Assembly: GCA_024516155.1 (NCBI GenBank)
Contig: JAJJXM010000048.1
Coordinates: forward strand, 186,001 to 250,000
Direction of reading: 5' to 3'
Source of the DNA: Pyronema omphalodes
Lineage: Eukaryota > Ascomycota > Pezizomycetes > Pezizales > Pyronemataceae
DNA length: 64,000 bases
Shown: one piece after another, positions 35,276 through 45,728 of the stretch
Position numbering within the stretch: position 1 is the first letter of the stretch
How the letters are laid out: every line of letters starts with the position of its first letter
The notes under the pieces: model-generated
Database searches by the model: none
What the model was told of the DNA's origin: nothing
Seen by the model: only the letters and a program-made list of their open reading frames with translations
Translations under genes and position numbers: made by a program

Positions 35276-35870
35276 CCCCCCCCCCCCAAAAAAAACCCCC
35301 AAAAACCCCAAAACCCAGCCAACACCAAATCCTCCAAAATTCCCACATCCACCGCTCCCTCCACCTCCTCCACCCCCCAACATCCCGTCCACCCCCCTTC
35401 ATTCCTTTTCACTACAGCCTGCCTGCCTGTCTGTCCGCCTGTCTCTGTCTTCCTCCTGCTCCGTCCGTCCCACCCCCCCCCCCCCCCCCCCAAATCCAAC
35501 CTAATCCGCCTTCTCTCTCGCTCTCGCCCACCACCACCACTACCACTACCCACTACAACCACCACCACAACCATCCAACCATCCATCCAACCAAACCCAG
35601 CCTTCCTCCGCTCCGCCCGTCGCACAAGAAGTGATCCTGCACACTCGCTCCTCACCTCGTCTACAATCCATCACACATCCTTCAACCCCCTCCCCATCCC
35701 CTCAGAAAATCCCCAAAATCTTCCTACAAACACTTCCCCAAATCCCCCACGGTCCTCAAAGCCCTGCGAAAGCCTCCCGGATTCCGTGTGCTCAGGCATT
35801 AGAGCTATCTAGCTCTACTCTATCTCGCTGCAGACGAAGCCATTGGGCTCGGCTCTGCTAGTCACTGGTA

Positions 35871-36080
35871 TGTTGTTTCTGTCACGCTCGCGTCGGATTT
35901 TTGTAGTCGTCAAAAGCATGGACATGGGTGCTGGTAGCCCAACTCCTTTAATGAGGGAAAACGGCCCGAAATCAACCGGCTAGCAATCCAACCTCCTTTG
36001 ACCTCTTTTCCTCTTACACATCACGTACAGTCGTCGTTCTTTTTCCAACCTTACTAACGTATTTTCGTGCCTTGCAACAG
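35871..36080 (+). other. Probable 5' UTR intron of the casein kinase gene
   Basis: Donor GTATGTTG at 35871, a consensus branch point TTACTAACG near 36051-36059, and acceptor TTGCAACAG ending at 36080. It lies 182 nt upstream of the start codon. Inference only; no coding phase test is possible. Confidence 0.5.
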
Positions 36081-36262
36081 TCGTTCGGTACTCTCAACCT
36101 TCATTTGCTTTCCTCGCTCGCCTTCTCTGACAAGCGAACAGCCACAAACAGCTTCCCGACCTTAACGACAGTTGACGGTGTTTTACCTACTAAGACTGAC
36201 GGACGAAGCTTCGATCCGTTGATTTACCGCTGCGTTGATTGTATCGAGTACGACCCGTAAAA

Positions 36263-37924
36263 ATGGCGTCCTCATCAAGCAACGTCGTCGGTGTCCACTA
36301 CCGCGTGGGAAAGAAGATTGGAGAGGGTTCCTTTGGTGTTATTTTCGAGGGAATGAACTTGTTGAACAACCAGCAGGTGGCAATCAAATTTGTATGTTGT
36401 GATTTTTCCATCCCTATCGCGCGTGTCGCTCGACACTAACAATTTCGCGCAACAGGAACCTCGAAAGAGTGATGCGCCTCAACTAAGAGACGAGTACAGA
36501 ACATACAAAATTCTTGTCGGATGCCGTGGGTCTCCCTTCGCTACTTGTTTCGTGATGGATTGTTTGTTGACATGTGAACCCAGCCGGTATTCCTAATGTC
36601 TACTACTTTGGTCAGGAGGGTCTACACAACATTCTCGTCATTGATTTGTTGGGACCCAGTTTGGAGGACCTTTTCGATCACTGCAACCGACGATTTACAA
36701 TCAAGACTGTGGTGATGGTGGCGAAGCAGATGGTATGTTGTGATGTCGCGCGATAGGAGTTGCACTCCCCCCCAACTAACAATGCCTAGTTGTCGCGAGT
36801 ACAAACTATCCACGAGAAGAACTTGATCTACCGTGATATCAAGCCCGACAACTTCTTGATCGGAAGGCCCGGATCCAAGGCTGCCAACGTTATCCACGTT
36901 GTCGACTTTGGTATGGCCAAACAGTACAGGGACCCCAAGACGAAGCAGCACATTCCTTACAGGGAACGCAAGAGTTTGTCTGGAACTGCCCGTTACATGT
37001 CCATCAACACCCACTTGGGACGCGAGCAGTCGCGACGAGATGACTTGGAGGCTTTGGGACACGTCTTTATGTACTTCTTGAGAGGAGGACTTCCCTGGCA
37101 GGGACTTAAGGCTGCTACCAACAAGCAGAAATACGAGAAGATTGGAGAGAAGAAGCAGACGACTGCCATCAAGGATCTTTGCGAGGGATTCCCTGGTATG
37201 ATTCGCCTACCTACCCCTGGATGACGTGTCACCATACTTACATTAGCCTCAGATGAGTTTAACCAATACTTGAGCTACGTTCGCAACCTTGGATTCGAAG
37301 ATACCCCGGATTACGACTTCCTTCGTGACTTGTTCACCCAGGCCTTGAAGAACAGTGGAGAAGTGGAGGATGGCGAGTACGACTGGATGAAGTTGAACAA
37401 TGGTAAGGGCTGGGAAGCCGTTTCCAAAAGTCACTATCATCAGACTCACAGCCCAAACCACGCCACTACAGCCGGTGAGCTCCGACACGTTCCTCCGGCA
37501 CAAGTCCGTGGTCAGCAACCCTCCGGTATCCCGTCCGGCCGTTTAAATGCCCCGCAACCCCCGCCACCATCGCCCGGAAAAGCGATGGGGATGAAGCGCG
37601 GCGATGGGAGAAGCGCTCCGAGCAGCTCTCCCCAAACGAAACGACCGAACGGACCAGCGGGGGGCCTCCAGCAGCAAGGTCAGGGAACGCCAACGACAAG
37701 CACCCAGGCTCAATTTCAAGCATCCGCAACCAATTTACCCCCTCCCACGAGAGGCCAATCACCCCAGGTATTGAACCAACAAACTAGCCAAAGTCGGGGC
37801 AACCCAGACGATAATACAAACAAGAAAACCACATGGCAGAAGATTCAGGCAGTATTCTGCTGTGGTAAGTGAATGATTGTGTATCGTACTGGGACGTGCT
37901 AACGGTGATGCGAAAGGAGGTTGA
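36263..37924 (+). CDS. Plasma-membrane casein kinase 1 (Yck1/2, CkiA type)
   Basis: Ser/Thr kinase of the CK1 family, expected at the plasma membrane and acting in nutrient sensing, endocytosis and morphogenesis (family knowledge). Six exons: 36263-36391, 36456-36525, 36584-36732, 36790-37195, 37253-37864, 37917-37924; product 457 residues. Visible motifs: glycine loop [12 protein letters not shown], catalytic lysine in VAIKF, CK1 signature [18 protein letters not shown], catalytic loop [18 protein letters not shown], and [12 protein letters not shown] with the SIN in place of APE. The C-terminal tail is Pro/Gln-rich. The last intron follows TGCTGTG with a GTAAGT donor, GTGCTAACGG branch point and AAAG acceptor. 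It gives an 8-nt final exon, so the protein ends FCCGG, a palmitoylation-type end. Reading through instead would give FCCGK. Confidence 0.93.
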
Positions 37925-39063
37925 TCTCTAATTAATATATTTGAGAGTCGCTCGCAAATCACCGGTTCCCGATTCCCGCAGTTTCTTTGTCACCTGTTTA
38001 ATATTATCCTCCGTCTTCAAACAGTCTTTTTTGCGCGATCACTTCTCGACTCTCCTTTACCACAAACGTTGACGACGATACGAATCAAAACCACTTTGGC
38101 GTGTGGGGTGGCGGAAAAGGAGGTTTGCCTTGGTCCGCTTGTGTTTTTTTCTTTTTTTTTTTTTTTTTCCTCAAAGTTTTTTCTTTTTTTAGAGGCGATG
38201 ATCTGTTACGGGAATGGATTATACATCAATTGACGGGTTTGTTGCTAAATTAGTTTCCGCTTGTTTCGTTTGGCATAGCGTTTTTATATCCGGAAAGAAG
38301 GTTTCTACTGTTTTTTTTTTTTTTTTTTGTTATTTTTTTGTTTGTGCGAAGGAATCAAAGTTGCTCTTGTTTTTTTTTATCTTTTATTATACCACTACAT
38401 TGGTTTTTTATATCTTACCAACACCTCACCACCGTCATGCACAAAAAAAACACCGTACATTAATGATCGCATGCAAAATTCGTGCTATAATTGTGGGGTT
38501 TATCAGTGTTGGAGAGTGGTGTTGGTAATGGCATATACATACCGTTATAATGGTTATTTAAAGGTTTAATGGATTAAGGCAACTATGAATAGTTTGATGG
38601 ATGGATGAATGGGTGATAATTAAGGGCTTATTGGTGAATGGGTTGATATTGATATGCTATAACTTTATGCGGGCTTTTGGGGATATGGTGTGATGGTGTG
38701 ATGGTGTGATGGGTGATGGATACGGGTGATGGGTTGATGGTGTGATGGGTGATGGGTGATGGGTGATGGGATAAAGGTGATGGACCTGTACTCTGTGTCT
38801 TTGTGTTTTTTGTGTCTTTTGTATCTTTTTTTGGCTTTTTTATTTTATTTTATTTGTTTTTTATTGTCGTCGTCGTCGTTATCTTGATTGTTTTTTTTCT
38901 TTTCTTTTCTTTTTTTTTCTTTTTTTTTCTTCTTTTTCTTCGTATTTGTCTTGAATTATGTGTGTTTTTTTTTATATTGAATTTTTTCGATTTCTGTTTT
39001 CTGATTTTTTTTTTTTTTTTGAGCCTTTTTTGAGCTTTTTGAGCTTTTTTTGTTGATCTTGTT

Positions 39064-39148
39064 GTATTTACTACTACTACTACTACTGCTGCTGCTACTA
39101 CTACTACTACTGCTACTACTACTACTACTACTGCTACTACTACTACTG

Positions 39149-39186
<38 letters not shown>

Positions 39187-39214
39187 GCTGCTGCTACTAC
39201 TACTACTACTGCTT
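39064..39214. repeat. (CTA)n with CTG interruptions
   Basis: About 50 trinucleotide units, CTA with scattered CTG, no frame change. Ends in TTAC units. Confidence 0.95.
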
Positions 39215-39419
39215 ACTTACTTACGTAACTTGACCTGATATATCTTGACATACTTTATACTTTATACTTCATACTTCATACTTTGGATAGATGCCCCGTA
39301 GATGAAATTTTGCGTTCTGTTTTTCTGAATTTTTCTGAATTTTTTTGCCTTTTCTTTTTTTTTTTCTGGGGGAGGGGGGTTTGGATGGATATAAATATAG
39401 GAATATAGAAATAAAATAT

Positions 39420-39690
39420 ATGGAGATATGGAGATATGAGCATACAGATATATGTAGAGAGATATGGGAATATAGAAATATGGAGATATGGAGATATGGA
39501 GATATGGAGATATGGAGATATGGGGATATATATGAGTAGACAGATATGAGTAGATATGGAGATATGGAGATATGGAGATATGGAGATATATATGAGCATA
39601 CAGATATGAACAGACAGATATGGAGATATATGTAGATATGAGCAGACAGATATGAGTAGATATATATGAGCAGATACGCAGATACGCACA
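39420..39690. repeat. (GGAGATAT)n octamer array, interrupted
   Basis: Blocks of perfect GGAGATAT units alternate with diverged units containing GAGCATACAGATAT or GAGTAGACAGATAT, giving a higher-order pattern. Confidence 0.9.
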
Positions 39691-39775
39691 GCACAGCACA
39701 TCATCGTTGACTCGCTTTTTTGGCTGGCTTGATAATTTGGCTTGATAATTTGGCTGGCTTGGTGTTTTTGCTGGC

Positions 39776-39871
39776 TTGGTGAATTGGTGAATTGGTGAAT
39801 TGGTGAATTGGTGAATTGGTGAATTGGTGAATTGGTGAATTGGTGAATTGGTGAATTGGTGAATTGGTGAC

Positions 39872-39905
<34 letters not shown>

Positions 39906-39908
39906 AAT
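39776..39908. repeat. (GAATTGGT)n octamer array plus (GAT)n
   Basis: Eleven near-perfect octamers (39776-39868), immediately followed by about 11 GAT units. Confidence 0.95.
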
Positions 39909-40711
39909 GAAGTAAAAAAATCATAAAAAAAAAAATTATAAAAGATAATAAAAGATAATAAAGACCCTTTGATTTAATTTGATTTTATTTTATTTTATGT
40001 TCCTGAAACGTTCCAAACCTTGAGGCTTGAGACTTGAGGCTTAAGGTTATGACATATGATATGTACAGTTTGGATACATTTCGAGGCTTGGGACTAGTTG
40101 TTACCTTAGAGTCTCGCTGCGAATCTGCGATCCGCCCCAGAGCGTACTTGTACTGCATTTCTTGGGCTTGTTGATACCCCTCTTTGTCTCTTTGTCTCTC
40201 TGCTTCTTCTTGCTGCTGGTTTTTGGTTTTTGGTTTTTGTTTTGCATTTTTTGTTTTTTGTTTTTTGTTTTGCATTTTTCGTTGGCACGTTATGTTTTGG
40301 AGTTCAGTTTGCTCTTTTCTCTTTTCTCTTTTCTCTTTCCTCTTTTCTCACTCGGAATCCTACCGACCGGTGACCTGTGACCGGTATGTATACGGTTCGA
40401 TTTTCGAGAGCCTGCTGTACTGCTGCTGCTGCTGCTGCTTTTTAGCCTTTGAAAAGATTATCTGCCTCGGAACCTTCTTCAGTTTTCCTCGGAATTTTGT
40501 GTGTGTGTCGGACCAGGGAATGAGATGGTTATTTCGGTGTTGAAGTTTTTTTTTTTTTTTTTTTTTTTCTTCAGGGGCTTTGGGATTGATCAGGGGGTTT
40601 GGAATTGTGTGGGTGATGGATGGTGAATGATGGATGATGGATGATGGATGATTTGGGGGCTTGTTCCTTAGAAATCTACAGATCTACAAATCTACAAATC
40701 CATAAATCCAT

Positions 40712-40950
40712 AAATCCTCGCCCCCATTCTCATACCCATCACCCATCACCCAAGCCCCATCACCATTACCCATACCCATCACCCATCCTCATCACCATCA
40801 CCCATCCTCATCACCATCACCCAAGCCCCAGCCCATCACCATCACCATCACCATCACCATCCTCATACCCATCACCCAAGCCCCATCACCATCACCATCA
40901 CCCAAGCCCCAGCCCATCACCCAAGCCCCAGCAGCAGCCCCAGCAGCAGC
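40712..40950. repeat. CATCACC / AAGCCCC C-rich repeat
   Basis: Interleaved CCATCAC, CCCATCC and AAGCCCCAGCCC words, ending in CAGCAGCCC units, a C run and an A run (to 40987). Confidence 0.85.
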
Positions 40951-41072
40951 TATAACCCCCCACCCCCCCCCAAAAAAAAAAAAAAAACACAATTATCATA
41001 AGATTCGAATCGTTAAATTACAATTTCTCTAGATTCCGGAAACTTGCAGATACTTGGATACTTGGATACTTG

Positions 41073-41144
41073 TGTAATGTGTAATGTGTAATGTGTAATG
41101 TGTAATGTGTAATGTGTAATGTGTAATGTGTAATGTGGAATGCT
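41073..41144. repeat. (GTGTAAT)n heptamer array
   Basis: About ten tandem copies of a 7-bp unit, followed by GCTGGGGTGCTGGTGT decamer-like units to 41180. Confidence 0.95.
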
Positions 41145-41259
41145 GGGGTGCTGGGGTGCTGGTGTGCTGGTGTGCTGGTGTTACTTTCTTGCTGCTTTGA
41201 TGATATGGATGGGTGGGTGGGTGCACGGGTGGGTGCCTTTTTGGGTGCTTTTTGGGTGG

Positions 41260-41360
41260 GGAGATGGAGATGGAGATGGAGATGGAGATGGAGATGGAGA
41301 TTGGAGATTGGAGATTGGGGATTAGGGATTGGGGATTGGGGATTGGAGATTAGGGATTGG
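41260..41360. repeat. (GGAGAT)n grading into GGGATTA/GGGATTG units
   Basis: Hexamers first, then heptamers (GGAGATT, GGGGATT, AGGGATT), giving a graded minisatellite. Confidence 0.85.
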
Positions 41361-41795
41361 AGAGAACAGGGCCCTCGGCTTCGTTGGTGGAGCGGTAGGA
41401 TTACGGTATTAATACACGAGGGATGAGGGATGAGGGATGAAGGATTTATCATTTGGGTAGACCGTGGTTCTGTATTTTAGGAGCTGTGATAAAGATCTTG
41501 GTATGGAAATTATTGATTGGCATGTATGATGACTTGAAAAGGGATTGGAAGGGTTTGTGAGTGGTTATGTACAATTAAGCTTTGTTGTATTGGTATTGTT
41601 GATTTGTAATATCATGGTGCACTATACTACCTATGTACAGAGGTTTTTGGATTCGTATATGTACTTCGTGTACTGCTTTATGATTTGGGAGGGTTTCACT
41701 GGGATTAGTGGGATTAGTGGGATTAGTGGGGTTCTTGGGTATCTTCAGAATTTGCGGTTGAGATTATCTAAATTCGGGGTTGTGGGCTGTAGGCT

Positions 41796-42724
41796 TTAAT
41801 GTTCGTGTGCGCCTCCGTCTGTGATCGGTCAGTATCTTGAATCCCCCCACCCCCCACCCCCCACCATCATCATTATGAGTGGGGACCACAGGTATGAACT
41901 TACCAATCTTTAAACTGGCGCCACTGACAGTATCAGCCTTAGCCAAGTAAACATAAGCCTCCGCACAATCCTGCAAGCTCCCCAGCTTTCCCAACTTCGT
42001 CTTATCCGTCGCCACCTTAATCTTCTCCAATCCAAAACCCATGCCCCACTCCGTCAACAACAACCCCGGCTGTATAGCATTAACCCTAATCTTTGGACCC
42101 TGGGTAGCTGCAAGACATTTCATCAAGTGCAAACCCGCCGCTTTGGAGACAGCATAAGCCATCGAGCTCCCGCCACAATTGGTAGCGGCACAAGAAGAGG
42201 TCATTAGTAATACACCACCGTCTGGGTTCGAGTTAAAGGTCGACAGAGAGGATTGCATCAGGAAAAGTGCCGCTTTACAGTTTACGGCTAGACATTTATC
42301 GAACTCTGCTCCAGTGAGGGAGGAAATATCGGAAAACGTCCCGATCTTGGTCCAGCCGGCGTTGTGGATTAGGATATCGAGACCACCGAGACCGGTAATA
42401 GGAGAAAGGGTATCTTTCACCAAGCGGTGGCAATCTTCCTCAATAGCCATATCACTGAGTTGATGGTAAGTTTTTGGACTTCAATATTGCCTGCCAGGAA
42501 GATCTTGCGGCACATATGTAGGACAAAACTCACGCTTGGATAGTGACACATTTGACACCATAAGTCTCCGCCAGTCTCTTTGCAAGTTCCTCAGCAGCAG
42601 TGGAAGAGCTAAGATAGTTTATCGCAATGTTGCATCCTTCCTTTGCGAAGCGTTCTGCGGTTACTGCGCCTAGTCCTCGGGAGCCTCCTGTGATTAGAAC
42701 GTTGCGGTTGGTGAGTGTGTACAT
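41796..42724 (-). CDS. Short-chain dehydrogenase/reductase (classical, FabG-like)
   Basis: NAD(P)-dependent oxidoreductase of unknown substrate, probably cytosolic. Exons 42724-42534, 42454-41904 and 41818-41796; product 254 residues, the usual classical SDR size. Motifs: cofactor loop TGGSRGLG near the N-terminus, HNAG structural motif, catalytic Ser in MTSSCA, Tyr and Lys in YAVSK, then IQPGLLLTEW. The third exon is only 23 nt. The intron before it has a GTAAGT donor, an ATACTGACCG branch point and a CACAG acceptor, and the join gives SLKIDGGAHEH, a standard SDR end. Without that splice the frame would run into a Gly-rich extension (to 41764), which I reject. It lies in the same orientation as LST8, 666 bp away, with no reason to link them functionally. 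Confidence 0.92.
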
Positions 42725-43389
42725 TTTGTGGAACTGCAGGGAAGTTGAGGTAACTGAAATCTCATCGCGATGCCGATGGGTGATGTCCCCGCCTTTATGT
42801 TCTACTCAGCTAATAGTCCCTGCATCATATGTACATCCGTTGCCGAGGGGCCTGAAAAATCGATGGTAAGCTATGGTAGGGATTCCCCGCAGCGGGGACG
42901 CTAGCGGGGTGCGGGTAAATTATGAAGCGAGAAGCGAGAAGCGAGAAGCGAGCATGCACCTGTGATAATGATAATAGAAACACAACAAAAAACACAAAAC
43001 ACAATCCTCAAATTCGCCATATTCGCTTTATTCAACGCTAGGTATATTCTCCCAATATGTACCAAACAAATTCCTCCTTTCGGTATGGTATCAACAGTTC
43101 ATCCTTCTCAAATGGTACCAACACTTCCTCCCTCTGAAATGGTATCAAAACATTCACTCCGCCACCCCCCTCCTCAAACTCAAATGATATGGTGTCCCAA
43201 ACTAACTAGTAAAATCCATGTAAGAATCGTTATACATGGTCCTTTCCCTACTTCCCAAGCTTCACAAGCTTCCCCAACTTCTAGCTTCGTCAAAGTCTCA
43301 CAAGCTTCTGCCTTCAATCCCTCCACCCACAAAGAAATTCGTTTACTAGGACTCCTAATAGGGTCCTTTACATGCTATACAAAAGGAGA
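42725..43389. other. Spacer between SDR and LST8
   Basis: Contains GAAGCGA units (42923-42950), a GC-rich palindromic patch CCCCGCAGCGGGG (42888-42900) and GGTACCAACA/GGTATCAACA-type repeats (43085-43150). No exon seen. Confidence 0.5.
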
Positions 43390-44939
43390 TTATCGCTCGC
43401 TGTAGTCGTTTAATGCTACGCATACTGCACCTCTGTGATGACCGTTGTATTGTCTGATGATTTGCTGACTATTTTTTTGAAATACCATTAGCATCTAATC
43501 AAGCCGCCCACCAACCCCGGGTAAAGAAGCCTTCGAATAACATACCTACTCAACTCCCACAACCTCGCATAATGATCCGAACAAGCTGTTACAAGATAAG
43601 CCGAATCGGCAGAGAAAGCACAATCCCAAACCCATCTTTGGTGAGCAGCAAGTGTAGTCTCCAATCTAAACGTCTTGTCATCGACAGACCAGATTTTCGC
43701 AGTGTGATCGGCGGAACAGGTTGCGAGATGTCGGACGTCCGGGGAGAGCAGAACTCGGGTTATGTATTTTTGGTGGGCCTGGAATTTGGTTACTGGCAAA
43801 AGTTGGGTTACGTCGCGGTTTTGAATCATGCGCCAGACATAGCAGTTGCCCTGGAGAGGGAGGTTAGCCGATGGCTCCAGAAAAAGAGAATGAAACGAAG
43901 CTCCGAAGGGATGTCGAAGCTTGGAGAGTTGCTATGGGAGCCAGAATGACAAGCCGAGGAACTGAGCCGGCTTGGGGAGCTCTGAAACCTAACAGACGGA
44001 GAAATCCTCCGGATAATGAAGTTCAAGGTTTCACAGCCCCACCAGTTTCGCAAGCTTCATGCTCCAGCATCCAAGCTTCAACCTTCCTAGCACCACCGGC
44101 GTTCCGCGACTTTGGTTCGGCGTTTAAGAAAATCTCATAGAGTACCCACCAAATTATTTCCTGCAACCAACATGCTTCCATCCGTGGCCACAGTCACACT
44201 TCTAACCGGTACATCATCTTCCGGAATCAGTTGGTGAGTACACTTGTTCTCTCCCAGGTCCCAAATCCTAACATTTCCCGCTTGATCGCAAGAAATAAGT
44301 TCACCCTGATTAGGATGAATCACAACATCGTTCACTGGAGAACCATGTTGATAATCTCTCTGTACTGCTCCCGTCCTTGTGTCCCAAATCTTCACTGATC
44401 CGTCTTCTGATGATGTCACCATCCATTTTCCTTCACAATGAAATCCAACTCCGGTTACGTTGTTAGTGTGACCTTCGAATTGGAGAATCGGATTTGGGTT
44501 AGAGGATTTGATGTCGTAGAGACGAACTGTGGTGTGTCCGGCTGCCGCAAGAAATCGCTTATCTGGAGAAATACAGAGCCGGTTTACTTGCGAGTCGGTG
44601 TGTTGAATTGTCCGTGAACAGATACCGGACAACGCTTCCCAAAACCTGATGGGAGGAGTTAGAAACTGATTACTAGCATCCGTAGCTTTTGGACAACGAA
44701 ATACCTGATGGTATGGTCATAGCCAGCGGTTGCTACAATCGAGGATAATCAGCGCAATGTTCCGTTGCCATTCCAGGTTCTGGAAGCTAGAAGGTGGGAG
44801 GTTGCGACTCAAAGGCTCAGCGAGCGCGCCCCGCCGCAGCTTCGCAAGCTGTGACCCAACCTTCCCAAACTCCCCGGGAATGAACAGAAAGGGATTGCAA
44901 CGCCGTGCGCAAGCTGGGCATACCCATTATAACACTCAT
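43390..44939 (-). CDS. LST8: Lst8 WD40 protein (TORC subunit)
   Basis: Seven-bladed WD40 protein that binds the TOR kinase domain in TORC1 and TORC2 (family knowledge). Exons 44939-44924, 44732-44705, 44645-44150, 43850-43546, 43468-43390; product 307 residues, close to the usual 303. The first exon is only 16 nt (MSVIM) and the second 28 nt. Together they give MSVIMATAGYDHTIRFWEAL, matching the family N-terminus almost exactly. WD signatures follow: VRLYD, VKIWD, VRIWD, GNCYVWRM, AKIW and ARLWE. The end is QYNGHHRGAVCVALNDYSER. The exon phases all close, with branch points before each acceptor. The open frame at 44809-45246 on the same strand is not used. It shares an upstream region with NUP133. 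Confidence 0.95.
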
Positions 44940-45728
44940 TCTGGCTTTTGCGCACCGCGCGTGGCTTTAGATTCTCGGAGGACGTGTAGGGATTCTCGGG
45001 GTCAGGAGTCGTCTCGTCAGGGGGCGAGAGAGGGTGTGATGGACAGGAACAGGCGGGGCTCTTTTGTCGGAGCTTCGATAATGGTGTGGGGAATCTTTGT
45101 AACGGGGAAGGTTTTTCGTCGCCTCGCGTGATGGTGGGGGTAACTTGCTGGACGTGGGTGTGGAAGGATGAGGAGGTGGAAGCTAGAGCGCTACTCCATC
45201 GAAAATCGGTCACAAGCAACTCCCAACCTTGTCGGCGGGTCGACACGGCAATGAAGGAGGATTTGGACGCGACGCGATGAGGACTTCATTTTGGAATTAC
45301 TGAAGCTTTATTGATGATTTGGAAAACACGCTATGTTCGTCAATCACCGCGTATACACAGTGTTGAAGCTCCCTCTCGAAACTCGTGGGCAGGCGCGCCT
45401 TTCGACATCGTCCGATAGCTCCAGTGGTTTGTGCGACGCGGCAGGCTCGGCGGCGTCTCGAGGGAAACAAAGCTTGTAACATTTGACGGATGAGACGCAT
45501 TCTGGTCGGAATGGGACACACATGTGGTTAACAAAGAAATAAATAGCTCTGAAAGAACAATCCCAACTCTAAAACCTGTTGTGGCGACGCGAATGCTCCT
45601 TCTCGAGTGACCTTCCATGCAAGAAACTGTAATGTGCAGCATCACGTGATACTTGGCAGGCGCGACATCCAAAACACGCCAAAAACATCACCAACCTCCA
45701 ACACACATCATCGCCAGAGTGACCCGCC
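44940..45728. promoter_or_regulatory. Divergent upstream region, LST8 / NUP133
   Basis: 789 bp between two divergently transcribed housekeeping genes, relatively GC-rich. No TATA box stands out. Short open frames on both strands are not conserved-looking. Confidence 0.5.

Larger units (their letters stand above)
20746..35870. other. 15-kb gene desert
   Basis: I see no supported exon, tRNA or rRNA. Sequence is mostly AT-rich with homopolymer runs: G at 26381-26405, 26850-26877, 27311-27324, 29167-29180 and 33400-33425; C at 29203-29214 and 29500-29526; A at 29215-29240; T at 30752-30777. There are many short arrays. Some are GC-rich islands with open frames (20770-21060, His/Thr/Pro-rich; 27330-27800), but none has splice or composition support on both sides. 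Confidence 0.5.
37925..41795. other. Gene-free spacer with T-rich and tandem repeats
   Basis: Nothing coding is supported. 38000-39050 is T-rich with many runs (probable 3' UTR of the kinase at its start) and GTGATGG-type repeats at 38690-38790. The arrays listed separately occupy much of 39060-41360. Open frames on both strands here are repetitive (Leu, Tyr/Ile/Ser or His/Pro only). Confidence 0.6.

Noticed and set aside
39776..39870. CRISPR-like array
   Set aside because: Units are 8 bp in direct tandem with no spacers, and the genome is eukaryotic.
41764..41903. Gly/Arg-rich extension of the SDR
   Set aside because: A spliced 23-nt exon gives the conserved C-terminus of the family, and the extension reads through intron repeats.
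44809..45246. 145-codon minus-strand open frame overlapping LST8 intron 1
   Set aside because: Composition is not protein-like, and the real LST8 start is the 16-nt exon inside this interval in another frame.
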